Assembly (NCBI GenBank): GCA_965223985.1
Contig: OZ245030.1
Location: 4,278,001 to 4,342,000 of the forward strand
Reading direction: 5' to 3'
DNA: 64,000 nt
Source: JAPPKS01 sp963667895
Lineage (GTDB): Bacteria; Poribacteria; WGA-4E; PCPOR2b
Shown in pieces: positions 54,824 to 63,770 of the stretch (within the stretch, counting starts at the first letter, position 1; each line of letters begins with the position of its first letter). The translations under genes were made by a program, and so were the position numbers. Below the pieces are notes generated by a model. It was not told the DNA's origin. It saw nothing but the letters and a program-made list of their open reading frames with translations, and did no database searches.

Positions 54824-56563
54824 TTAGTTGGAGGTCTCGCAGGGCAATTGGGTGTACCCCAACATGTTAACAATATCTTCGGGTAATTTTACACCGATTG
54901 ATTCTTCTAAACCGGAGTTGGTCGGGTAGCGTTCTCCACGCGCCGCCGCAAGATCAATGCCCATGTTCTCGGCGGTTGTTAAGTCGGTTTTGGCGGCGTC
55001 CCAGTTTTTCATGTGCAAATACGCGAATGCGCGATTACAATAGGCCTCCCGATGGTTACGGTCGAGGTTGATTGCATGAGTAAAATCTTGAGCGGCAAGT
55101 TCGTGTTCCAGCTTGTCGTAGTAGGCTAACCCACGAGCAAAATAAGCGTCGGTGTAATTGGATTGAATTTCTATTGCGCGACTAGAGTCTTTGATCGCGC
55201 AGCCAATCTTACCCTGGATTCGGTTAGCGACAGCACGATGGTGATAGGCGATTGCGAATTGAGGGTTAATTTCTAGGGCGCGGTCATAATGCCGTCGGGC
55301 AGCATCAATTTTTTGCTTAGCATCGTCGAGTTCTCCCCGTTGCTGTGAATCTCTGACGTTAAGATGGTGCTTTAAACCCTCGAAAAACGCTTCGTAAGAG
55401 CTATGGTGGAGTTCCTGGTACTTGATGTAGCCGTGGAGATCGCTGTAGATTGTATTGGCTGAAATACCGTGACATTTTCTCAAGTTTTTCAACAGAGGCT
55501 TCTTGAGGTCTTTGGGAATTGGAATCGACTCGAATAGTTCAGGCTCAATAAAGCCATTGGGCGTGCTGACAAATATACTCTTCTGGGCGATGACACGGTT
55601 TTCTAGAATTCGGGGTTGCTCAATTCTGTGACCTTTTTCGGTTGCTTTGGACTTCCGCAAGAGGACCACTCTTCCGTCGTTGTCATTGCCGCCATCACAG
55701 GCGAAGAAAAGGGCAACCAAGTAATCGACGGTGAAATCTATGAGGTTTGTTTTTCCACCGTAGTGCTGTAGACGGGTTAATACGTCAAAGTCGGAGCTTT
55801 CTTCAGCATAGCCCTTTAACTCTGTAAGAAATTCCTTTTGGGCGAATCGTAAATTTAGCGGTTGGTCACCGCTTGTCTCAATATGGCGGCTGTAGCGCCG
55901 GTATAGGCTTGAGGTTACTTTGTGGTAGTGCTCAGGTTCGCCACGATAGATGTAGTCGCCATTCGCGGTTGGGCCTACTACCTCTTGGACTTTTTCTAGA
56001 ATTATTAGAAATGCTTCTTCCGAGTTAAGTTGTCTTGGCGGGGCGGCTGCGTTGGCGTCGGATATTTTGTGTTCAGCAAACACAGCGAGTTCCGCGAACG
56101 ACTGGGCTAATGTCGAAATCTGTAATTCGTGATTCCCGATTTGCTCTGTGGATCCGACGGGATAGTATAGGTGCGGTGGTGTCATGTAATCGTGCTGGTA
56201 ATAGCCTAGGTCTTTCAGTAGGCGGTTGGTGTCGTTGCATCCGGCGCGTGCAATGAAGGTCTGAATGTCATTTTGCGTGTTGCCTTTGAGCCTTCTGTGC
56301 GATTTCTCAAGATTGTCGTTTTCTCGAGGCCATTTGGCTTCTGCGACGAGGAGTGCATTGTAGGTTAGCTGAAATGCAGACGCGATGCATGACCGGGCGA
56401 CATTCAGCTTGTTGGGGGCTGCCGTATCGTTAATCGGGAGAGGTTGGTTTTCGGTGTGCAAGTGCTTGGCAAGCTTTGCCCACTCTCGGGCGTCGGCGAG
56501 CCAAGCCGATGCGGTTTTTAGCTCGTGCTGGCGCTGCTTCTGTTCATCGGTGTTGTTGTCCAT
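54824..56563 (-). CDS. HEPN-like/FRG/TPR three-domain protein (candidate defence or stress effector)
   Basis: Residues 15-95 are helical and look like a HEPN domain (AFQLTYNALLVAEAKW), although the R-x4-6-H nuclease motif is not clear. Residues 203-300 are an FRG domain: YIYRGEPEHYHKVTSSLYRR, then LTRLQHYGGKTNLIDFTVDY, the hallmark of this family. Residues 425-535 contain three TPR repeats (A-x-A-Y-H-RA, then YFARGLAYYDKLEHELAAQDF, CNRAFAYLHMKNWDAAKTDL). FRG domains are often found in toxin or anti-phage proteins, but the biochemical activity is unknown. It lies between 124-bp repeats and next to a recombinase. Confidence 0.7.
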   Translation of the reverse strand: MDNNTDEQKQRQHELKTASAWLADAREWAKLAKHLHTENQPLPINDTAAPNKLNVARSCIASAFQLTYNALLVAEAKWPRENDNLEKSHRRLKGNTQNDIQTFIARAGCNDTNRLLKDLGYYQHDYMTPPHLYYPVGSTEQIGNHELQISTLAQSFAELAVFAEHKISDANAAAPPRQLNSEEAFLIILEKVQEVVGPTANGDYIYRGEPEHYHKVTSSLYRRYSRHIETSGDQPLNLRFAQKEFLTELKGYAEESSDFDVLTRLQHYGGKTNLIDFTVDYLVALFFACDGGNDNDGRVVLLRKSKATEKGHRIEQPRILENRVIAQKSIFVSTPNGFIEPELFESIPIPKDLKKPLLKNLRKCHGISANTIYSDLHGYIKYQELHHSSYEAFFEGLKHHLNVRDSQQRGELDDAKQKIDAARRHYDRALEINPQFAIAYHHRAVANRIQGKIGCAIKDSSRAIEIQSNYTDAYFARGLAYYDKLEHELAAQDFTHAINLDRNHREAYCNRAFAYLHMKNWDAAKTDLTTAENMGIDLAAARGERYPTNSGLEESIGVKLPEDIVNMLGYTQLPCETSN

Positions 56564-56877
56564 AATGGTTTTCGTCTCCTAGTGTTGCTGGGTGCGGCAG
56601 TATTGGCGAAGATATTATGGCACAGGATGGGTGGGATTTGGTAGGGGAAAATGGGGGCGGGTGGTAAGGGTGAGGGGATTGTCTGAATGGGATCTCTATG
56701 GTAACTCGATCGGGATTTACTATCGTACGGGATTAGCTATCGCGTTCCCTAAAAGATCTGAAAGGGAGTTCTATCGCATTCGCTGTCACGGAACTCTATT
56801 GCGCCGGATTGGGCGCGGGAACCGCGCCCCTACCGAGAACACTGTTCACTCGGTCGATCGATTTCCACTCGTTTGAT
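56564..56877. other. Spacer upstream of the FRG gene
   Basis: No convincing gene. The promoter of the FRG gene should lie at the 56564 end. A palindromic element GGGCGCGGGAACCGCGCCC is near 56811-56829, similar to intergenic hairpins at 58168-58290. The central part is built of CGATCGGG/CTATCGC words shared with 54540-54760. Confidence 0.4.
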
Positions 56878-57012
56878 CAATTCGCTTCCTTGATCCCACA
56901 ATTTCCGTACTTAAACCTCGCAATCGCGCCCTGCTTTGCCAATTCTGCACGCGCATAATTTGCCGGCATCTCCGGCGATTTCCATCGCCTCGCAACCTGC
57001 AGATTCACAACA
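56878..57012 (-). pseudogene. Decayed 3' end of a second tyrosine recombinase
   Basis: The minus strand from 57012 to a TGA at 56878 encodes VVNLQVARRWKSPEMPANYA, then RAELAKQGAIARFKYGN. It aligns with the last part of the recombinase at 57416 (VVNMQVAGRWKSPQMPAHYA...), with about 80% identity at the DNA level and frame preserved. The 5' side ends where a MITE-like element begins (57016), so the rest of the gene was lost or split by insertion. Confidence 0.75.
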
Positions 57013-57015
57013 ATT

Positions 57016-57288
57016 CTTGTAGGTTGGGTTAAGCGAATTACACCGAATGTACACCAAACGCAAAAAACCGTGCCGAATTTATAACGACGCTAATGGAAAT
57101 ATACGCAGAGCGTAACCCAACGCTTTTTGGTAATTGCGATGGGTATCGTACAACGGAGTCGGTTCGGATTTACGAAAAGCGTTGGGTTACGCTACATCAT
57201 TCACTTAATCAAACAATCGGAACAATACGAATCGCTTACAAAATACTGCGCGCTTTTCATAATCGCCGCTCAACCCACCCTACAAAAG
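57016..57288. repeat. Two MITE-like elements, head to head
   Basis: 57016-57130 starts TTGTAGGTTGGGTTAAGCG and ends AGCGTAACCCAACGC. 57175-57288 is a second element in the opposite orientation, reading GCGTTGGGTTACGC... and ending CAACCCACCCTACAAAA. A 44-base linker separates them. They share ends with the elements at 51103 and 54434; such terminal inverted repeats are what a transposase would recognise, but no transposase is in the window. Confidence 0.6.
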
Positions 57289-57412
57289 CTGATTGAAATT
57301 AAAACCGTTGAAATGCCGAAATACGCCCACACCCCTTCCGCCTGTGCGTCAGATACTGACTCTCCCCTTCTCCATTTTCCCGTAGGAGAGGCATCCCTGC
57401 CTCGACAATCAG
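57289..57412 (+). repeat. 124-bp direct repeat, copy 2
   Basis: Second copy of the repeat at 54307, in the same orientation, immediately next to the MITE-like element at 57175 and 3 bases before the stop of the recombinase gene. See copy 1. Confidence 0.8.
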
Positions 57413-57415
57413 CAG

Positions 57416-58012
57416 TCAGTGTCGTTTGGGATTCGCCGTCGGCTCAACCAAACCTATCGCACTGTCATTTTTTCCGTATTTAAACCTCGCAACCGCGCCT
57501 TGTTCCGCTAACTCGGCTCGTGCATAATGAGCCGGCATCTGAGGCGATTTCCAGCGTCCCGCAACCTGCATATTCACAACAGACGCCCCAGCTTGAGCAA
57601 GCGAAACCGCAGAGCCGACTCGAAGGGAATGCCCGGAGATATTGCCATCCACACCTGCCTCGCACGCCCTGCGCTTGATAATCTTTCTTACGCCGTCAAC
57701 CGTCAGCCTGCCCCCGGTCAGGTTATCACCGCGGCGAATCCGCCGAAAGAGTGCGCCTTCGGTGATACCCCCGGCTTCACAATACCGCCTTATTGCCTCC
57801 CGCGTAGGAGCCCCAATATACAGCGTCACACCGGAGACGCCCGCTGTCCCCGGATCGGTTTTTGACTGACGGACCGTCAATGCGCTATTGACATCCGCTA
57901 CATTTACGGCGACGGCTTCACTGATTCGTAACAGACAATCACTCATCAACCGAATCAGCGCCGAATCTCTCAATCCGGCGAAGGTGTTATCCGCTTCCGC
58001 AAGCGCACACAC
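57416..58012 (-). CDS. Tyrosine recombinase/integrase, catalytic domain only
   Basis: Catalytic residues of the tyrosine recombinase family are visible: the first arginine in CLLRISEAVAVNVADV, a lysine in RQSKTD, HSLRVGSAVSLAQAG (H-x-x-R), the tryptophan/histidine position in AGRWKSPQ and the tyrosine nucleophile in MPAHYAR. Only 198 residues are encoded from a GTG at 58012, so the N-terminal SAM-like core-binding domain is missing, although the frame stays open upstream. It may be a shortened or decayed enzyme. It lies next to the 124-bp repeat and the FRG gene, which fits a former integrated element. Confidence 0.8.
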   Translation of the reverse strand: MCALAEADNTFAGLRDSALIRLMSDCLLRISEAVAVNVADVNSALTVRQSKTDPGTAGVSGVTLYIGAPTREAIRRYCEAGGITEGALFRRIRRGDNLTGGRLTVDGVRKIIKRRACEAGVDGNISGHSLRVGSAVSLAQAGASVVNMQVAGRWKSPQMPAHYARAELAEQGAVARFKYGKNDSAIGLVEPTANPKRH

Positions 58013-58167
58013 GCGCTCAATGTGATGAACAATAATGTCACGAAGGCCGCCGAAGCGTTGAACATCAACCGATCCACCCTTTATCGGAAATTGAAGTTGT
58101 ATAAACTCTTCGTGTAGGATTATAGTAAAACCAATAATTATTTTTACGCTGTGGCATTTATATACTG

Positions 58168-58290
58168 CAGTAGGCGTGGTTTCCCTACCACACCGGATTC
58201 AATCAACATCGGTAGATGCGGTTTCATAACCGCATCGGATTGTCATGCGTTCAAACGGCGCGGTTGGAAACCGCACCTACCGAAACATGT
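58168..58290. repeat. Cluster of three palindromic intergenic repeats
   Basis: Three hairpin-forming blocks follow each other: 58170-58195 (TAGGCGTGGT...ACCACACC), 58210-58238 (GATGCGGTTTC...AACCGCATC) and 58257-58282 (GGCGCGGTTGG...AACCGCACC). All contain a GCGGTTT-like stem and resemble the intergenic palindrome near 56811. They might be REP-like elements or Rho-dependent end structures. Confidence 0.6.
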
Positions 58291-58364
58291 GTAAAAATGA
58301 ATGGACTTATCTCGTTTTCTCCTCACGGCGTAATGAACTAATGCACCTCTAAACCCCTCTCCAT
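58291..58364. other. Upstream part of the regulatory region
   Basis: No gene is seen between the palindromes and the first activator-like dyad. The stretch is ordinary AT-rich DNA. Confidence 0.3.
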
Positions 58365-58481
58365 TGTCGCACATTGCGAAAGCGTCGCATTTTGCGACAC
58401 ACTCGTCCGTATCCCGCGTCATTACAGGCTTGCCGCCGATATCCTTCCACTTAATTCATCTCAACTGTCTTATTTTGCGAC
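58365..58481 (+). promoter_or_regulatory. Three GTCGCA-N3-TGCGAC activator-like dyads
   Basis: Imperfect dyads of one type occur at 58366-58380 (GTCGCA-CAT-TGCGAA), 58384-58398 (GTCGCA-TTT-TGCGAC, perfect) and 58467-58481 (GTCTTA-TTT-TGCGAC). Spacing and half-sites are the same each time. They lie 110-230 bases upstream of a sigma-54-type promoter, the usual distance for enhancer-binding activators of the NtrC/Fis-type family. Confidence 0.7.
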
Positions 58482-58593
58482 ACTTTCAACCAATCTGCCA
58501 TCGCGCTATCTCTGCCCGCTCGAATCCTTAAAAACTAAGCCTAGCAAGCGTTCTCGGTCTAACTAGCAGCCTTGACCTTCCTCCGATCAAGCG

Positions 58594-58609
58594 TTGGCAC
58601 GGATTGTGC
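58594..58609 (+). promoter_or_regulatory. Sigma-54-type promoter
   Basis: TTGGCACGGATTGTGC matches the -24/-12 pattern: GG and GC are exactly 10 bases apart, and the -24 half TTGGCACG is a perfect consensus. Transcription would start near 58620. The first frame downstream is the 26-residue peptide at 58651; the large LRR/Ig gene starts at 59018. Confidence 0.7.
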
Positions 58610-58650
58610 GACATAATAGATACCTCGTTTTCTTTTCTGCAGGATACCCA

Positions 58651-58731
58651 ATGGAAGGAAATTTAGAAATTACGGACAACCAGACAAAAATTGATTGGGC
58701 TTTACGTTCGTTCATCCCAAATGATACATGA
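58651..58731 (+). CDS. Short open frame (26 residues) in the leader of the LRR/Ig gene
   Basis: ATG 58651 follows a GCAGGAT site and encodes 26 residues (MEGNLEITDNQ...), ending in TGA at 58729-58731. It lies 31 bases after the predicted sigma-54 transcription start. It could be a leader peptide or a chance frame; no family is recognised. The rest of the leader (58732-59000) shows a possible stem (CTTGG...CCAAG near 58780-58800) but no recognised riboswitch. Confidence 0.3.
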   Translation: MEGNLEITDNQTKIDWALRSFIPNDT

Positions 58732-59017
58732 TTTTAAGCAATTGTTAACACACAATGGCACGATATATCGACGAGCCTTGGTCGCGGTAGCTAAAAGCCA
58801 AGCCACCAGTGAGTTTTTGACAGGGACCGCTTATACATCAAAACTATAGAATAGTATTTGTAACGTATTAATCTGTTTCTCAAGCGAATCCCCCAGAGGA
58901 ATGCCAATGCATTCTCGTAGACTCGTGCTGTTGAAATAACGATATGAACCCCTTTTTGGTTGATAATGTCAACTATATTTATGCAAAATTCGGCAGATGC
59001 TAAGGAGCATACATACT

Positions 59018-62000
59018 ATGAAAAGATCTTCGACACTTACTGGAATCTTATTGATTCTTAGTGTTTCAATTTACGTTGGACATGTTCAGAATGCAGTCGC
59101 CAATGAAGCTGACTGGATGCCGGATGCAAATCTCAGAACTGCTGTCCGATTTGCACTCAGTCTCGGCAATAAAGGCGCACTCACACAAGCAGGCATGGCA
59201 AACTTAACCTCGCTCACTGCGAAAAACGCACAAATCAGCAACCTTACCGGGTTGGAACACGCAACGAACCTCACGCAGTTAGATCTTAGGGGTAACACGA
59301 TCAGTAATATCAGTGCGCTTTCGGGATTAACGAATCTTGAGAGTTTGAAGCTCAAGAGCAATGCCATTAGTAGTGTGCGTGCGCTTTCGGGATTGACGAA
59401 CCTGACTCTCCTAAACCTCAAAGAGAATAATATTAGTAGTATTAGTGGTCTTTCGGGATTGACAAACCTCGAACACTTACGGGTTGATGAGAACAGTATT
59501 ACAGATGTCCAACCCCTCACGAGTCTTGTGAATCTTAGCAAGTTGTGGATTGCAGGGAACTCGCTAACCAACGCACATCTACTCTCAAGTTTAACAGGGC
59601 TGACTCAAATTGACATCCCAATCCCCGACCCTCCTGATACAACGGCACCGGGCGTCACTGTTTCTGTGCCATCGGGGACGCAGAACGGTGCGTTTTCTGT
59701 GACCATAACGTTCACAGAAACAGTATCCGGTTTTGTGCAATCGGAAGTATCTCTGAGTGGTAGTGCGGCGAGTATCACGGCGTGGAGTACGAATAGTGAT
59801 GACACCGTCTACACAGCGACGATAACCCCGACAGCTAATGGCACTGTGACGATAGGTGTGGCTGCGAATGTCGCTACCGATGCGGCAAACAAACAAAACA
59901 CCGCCGCAACATCAAAAACGGTGACCGTGGATGTTGACAAACCGACGGTAACTATCAGTGTGCCTTCGGGGACGCAGACAGGCGCATTTAATATAACAAT
60001 CACGTTCACGGAAACGGTATCCGGCTTTGTGGGTTCGGATGTATCTCTGAGCGGTAGCGCGGCGAGTATCACGTCGTGGACTTCTAACCCTTGGAATGAT
60101 GTTGAGCACACTGTCTCAATAACGCCGACGACGAGTGGGCAGTTGACGATTAGTGTCCCCGCAGGCGTTGTCACCGATACAGCAGGCAACCCGAATACGG
60201 CTTCGACCCCACAAACCGTCACCGTGGATGTTGACAAGCCAACGGTTAGCATCGGTGTGCCATCAGGCACACAGACGGGTGCATTTGATGCGACCATAAC
60301 ATTCTCGGAAACGGTATCGGGCTTTGCACAGTCCGATGTATCTCTGGCGGGTAGTGCGGCGAGTATCACATCGTGGAGTGCGAATAGTGATGACACCGTC
60401 TACACTGCGACGATAACCCCGACGGCGAGTGGCACTGTGACGGTTGGCGTAGCTGCCAATGTCGCTACCGATGCCGCAGGCAACAATAACACTGCTGCAA
60501 CCTCAAAAAACGTAACTGTCAGTGTAGATACTAACGCGCCGGGTGTAAGCATTGCTGTACCTTCCGGTGTGCAGAATGGTGCATTTAATGCAACCATAAC
60601 GTTTACGGAAACGGTATCCGGTTTTGTGGGTTCGGATGTATCTCTGACCGGTAGTGCGGCGAGTATCACATCGTGGAGTGCTAACAGTGTTAACACCGTC
60701 TACACTGCGACGATAACGCCAACAACCAGTGGCACCGTGACGATTGGCGTGGCTGCCAATGTCGCTACCGATGCCGCAGGCAACAATAATACTGCTGCAA
60801 CTTCAAAAAACGTCAGCGTAGATGTTGACAAGCCAACGGTTAGCATCGGTGTGCCATCGGGTACGCAGACAGGTGCGTTTGATACGACCCTAACGTTCTC
60901 AGAGACGGTATCGGGCTTTGTGGGTTCGGAAGTATCTCTGGCGGGTAGTGCGGCGAGTATCACATCGTGGAGTGCTAACAGTGATGACACCGTCTACACA
61001 GCGACGATAAGCCCGACAGCCAGTGGCACTGTGACGATTGGCGTGGCTGCCAATGTCGCTACCGATGCCGCAGGCAACAATAACACTGCTGCAACCTCAA
61101 AAAACGTAACTGTCAGTGTAGATACTAACGCGCCGGGTGTAAGCATTGCTGTACCTTCCGGTGTGCAGAATGGTGCATTTAATGCAATCATAACGTTCTC
61201 AGAGACGGTATCCGGTTTTGTGGGTTCGGATGTTTCTCTGAGCGGTAGCGCGGCAAGTATCACATCATGGACTTCTAACCCTTGGAATGATGTTGAGCAC
61301 ACTGTCTCAATAACGCCGACGACGAGTGGGCAGTTGACGATCAGTGTCCCCGCAGGCGTTGCCACCGATACAGCAGGCAACCCGAATACGGCTTCGACCC
61401 CACAAACCGTCACCGTGGATGTTGACAAGCCAACGGTTAGCATCGGTGTGCCATCGGGTACGCAAACAGGTGCGTTTGATGCAACAATAACGTTCTCCGA
61501 GGCAATATCGGGCTTTGTGGGTTCGGCAGTATCTCTGACGGGTAGTGCGGCGAGCATTACGGGGTGGAGTGCTAACAGTGATGACACCGTCTACACAGCG
61601 ACGATAACCCCGACAGCTAGTGGCACTGTGACGATAGGTGTTGCTGCCAATGTCGCTACCGACGCAGCAAACAACCAAAACGCCGCTGCAACTTCAAAAA
61701 CGGTGACCGTGGATGTTGACAAACCGACGGTGACTATAGGGGTGCCATCGGGGACGCAGAACGGTGCATTTAATGCAACCATAACGTTCACGCAAACAGT
61801 ATCGGGTTTTGTGGGTTCGGATGTATCTCTGAGCGGTAGTGCAGCCAGCATCACGAGTTGGAATGCTAACAGTAATAACACCGTCTACACTGCGACGATA
61901 ACCCCAACAGCCAGTGGCACTGTGACGGTTGGCGTAGCTGCCAATGTCGCTACCGATGCCGCAGGCAACAATAACACTGCTGCAACCTCAAAAAACGTAA

Positions 62001-62203
62001 CTGTCAGTGTAGATACTAACGCGCCGGGTGTAAGCATTGCTGTACCTTCCGGTGTGCAGAATGGTGCATTTAATGCAACCATAACGTTTACGGAAACGGT
62101 ATCCGGTTTTGTGGGTTCGGATGTATCTCTGACCGCGGTAGTGCGGCGAGTATCACATCGTGGAGTGCTAACAGTGCTAACACCGTCTACACTGCGACGA
62201 TAA
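59018..62203 (+). CDS. Giant exported LRR/Ig-like surface protein, first part (frame broken)
   Basis: ATG 59018 with AAGGAG starts a signal peptide (LTGILLILSVSIYVG). Residues from about 35 to 205 form leucine-rich repeats (WMPDANLRTAVRFALSLGN start, then LTQLDLRGNTISNIS and similar). From about 59640 come tandem bacterial Ig-like domains of about 98 residues (SVPSGTQ-x-GAF, ETVSGFV-x-S-x-VSL, VYTATITPT, VAANVATDAA), matching the Big_12-type fold. Nine units lie in this frame; the ninth is broken by a 2-base insertion at 62136-62137, after which a 23-codon wrong-frame tail ends at 62203. The continuation follows in another frame. Confidence 0.85.
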   Translation: MKRSSTLTGILLILSVSIYVGHVQNAVANEADWMPDANLRTAVRFALSLGNKGALTQAGMANLTSLTAKNAQISNLTGLEHATNLTQLDLRGNTISNISALSGLTNLESLKLKSNAISSVRALSGLTNLTLLNLKENNISSISGLSGLTNLEHLRVDENSITDVQPLTSLVNLSKLWIAGNSLTNAHLLSSLTGLTQIDIPIPDPPDTTAPGVTVSVPSGTQNGAFSVTITFTETVSGFVQSEVSLSGSAASITAWSTNSDDTVYTATITPTANGTVTIGVAANVATDAANKQNTAATSKTVTVDVDKPTVTISVPSGTQTGAFNITITFTETVSGFVGSDVSLSGSAASITSWTSNPWNDVEHTVSITPTTSGQLTISVPAGVVTDTAGNPNTASTPQTVTVDVDKPTVSIGVPSGTQTGAFDATITFSETVSGFAQSDVSLAGSAASITSWSANSDDTVYTATITPTASGTVTVGVAANVATDAAGNNNTAATSKNVTVSVDTNAPGVSIAVPSGVQNGAFNATITFTETVSGFVGSDVSLTGSAASITSWSANSVNTVYTATITPTTSGTVTIGVAANVATDAAGNNNTAATSKNVSVDVDKPTVSIGVPSGTQTGAFDTTLTFSETVSGFVGSEVSLAGSAASITSWSANSDDTVYTATISPTASGTVTIGVAANVATDAAGNNNTAATSKNVTVSVDTNAPGVSIAVPSGVQNGAFNAIITFSETVSGFVGSDVSLSGSAASITSWTSNPWNDVEHTVSITPTTSGQLTISVPAGVATDTAGNPNTASTPQTVTVDVDKPTVSIGVPSGTQTGAFDATITFSEAISGFVGSAVSLTGSAASITGWSANSDDTVYTATITPTASGTVTIGVAANVATDAANNQNAAATSKTVTVDVDKPTVTIGVPSGTQNGAFNATITFTQTVSGFVGSDVSLSGSAASITSWNANSNNTVYTATITPTASGTVTVGVAANVATDAAGNNNTAATSKNVTVSVDTNAPGVSIAVPSGVQNGAFNATITFTETVSGFVGSDVSLTAVVRRVSHRGVLTVLTPSTLRR

Positions 62204-63770
62204 CGCCAACAACCAGTGGCACCGTGACGATTGGCGTGGCTGCGGATGTCGCAACCGATGCGGCAAACAATCAAAACACCGCCGCAACTTCAAAAACGGT
62301 GACCGTAGATGTTGACAAGCCAACGGTTAGCATCGGTGTGCCATCGGGTACGCAGACAGGTGCGTTTGATACGACCCTAACGTTCTCAGAGACGGTATCC
62401 GGTTTTGTGGGTTCGGATGTTTCTTTGAGCGGTAGTGCGGCGAGTATCACGTCGTGGAGTGCTAACAGCGGTAACACCGTCTACACGGCAACTATCACCC
62501 CGACGGCGAGTGGCACCGTGACAGTTAGTGTCGCTGCGGATGTTGCCACCGATGCAGCAAATAACCCGAACACCGCTGCCACATCACAAACGGTGACGAT
62601 TACCCTCCCGGAAACGACACCGGATCTCGCTACATGGATGCCTGATGCAAACCTCAGAGCCGCTGTCCGATCTGCTCTCAGTCTCGGCAATAATGACGCA
62701 CTCACACAAGCAGGCACGGCAAACTTAACCTCGCTCACTGCGAAAAACGCACAAATCAGCAACCTTACCGGGCTGGAGCACGCAACGAACCTCACGCGGT
62801 TAGATCTTAGAAATAATAGTATCAGCAGTATCACTGCGCTTTCAGGACTTACAGAACTAACGAAGCTCTTGCTGGCGTTTAATAGTATCACCGACGCTCG
62901 TCCTCTTAGCAATTTGACTGAATTGACTTTTCTGAGTATCAGGGATAATCAAATTGGCAGCGTAACCGCACTAGGTAACCTGACAAAGCTAAAAACTCTA
63001 TGGATAAAGAATTGTGGTATCACTGACGTTTCACCGCTGGTGACGCTCTCCGAGCTGGAAACGTTAAGAATTGCAGGAAATGCATTGACGAATGCACGTC
63101 TACTTGGCGATTTGGAAAATCTAAACGATGTAGATATTGAGATTCCGGACCCACCACCGCCTGCCGATACCACAGCACCGGGGGTGAGCATTTCTGTGCC
63201 ATCAGGTACGCAGACAGGCGCATTTGATGTGACGATAACGTTCACGGAAACAGTATCGGGCTTTGTGGGTTCGGATGTATCTCTGACCGGTAGTGCGTCG
63301 AGCATCACATCGTGGAGTGCGAATAGTGATAACACCGTCTACACAGCGACGATAACCCCGACAGCCGGCGGTACTGTGACGATTGGCGTGGCTGCCAATG
63401 TCGCTACCGATGCCGCAGGCAACAATAACACCGCTGCAACCTCAAAAACGGTAACTGCCAGTGTGGATACTGAATCGCCCGGTGTAAGCATTGCTGTACC
63501 ATCGGCTACACAGAACGGTGCATTTAATGCAACCATAACGTTTACGGAAACGGTATCCGGTTTTGTGAGTTCGGATGTATCTCTGACGGGTAGTGCGGCG
63601 AGCATTACGGGGTGGAGTGCTAACAGTAATGACACCGTCTACACGGCGACGATAACGCCAACAGCCAGTGGCACAGTGACAGTTAGTGTCGCTGCGGATG
63701 TCGCAACCGATGCAGCAAATAACCAAAACACCGCTGCCACATCACAAACGGTGACGATTACCCTCCCGGA
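59640..63770 (+). repeat. Tandem array of about 300-bp Ig-like coding repeats
   Basis: Twelve units of about 294-300 bases start near 59650, 59942, 60239, 60538, 60832, 61132, 61432, 61727, 62026, 62320, 63178 and 63480. Units differ mostly at synonymous or few sites. The stretch 60428-60650 is identical to 61913-62135 (223 bases), and a third near-copy spans 61020-61190. Such recent homogenisation indicates active recombination, slippage or misassembly. Confidence 0.85.

Noticed and set aside
58732..59000. Riboswitch in the LRR/Ig leader
   Set aside because: Short stems are possible near 58780-58840, but no known aptamer consensus, such as c-di-GMP or cobalamin, could be matched.
59640..63770. 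Regular repeats that could suggest a CRISPR array
   Set aside because: The period is about 300 bases, whole units are coding and translate to one domain family, and there are no short identical repeats with unique spacers.
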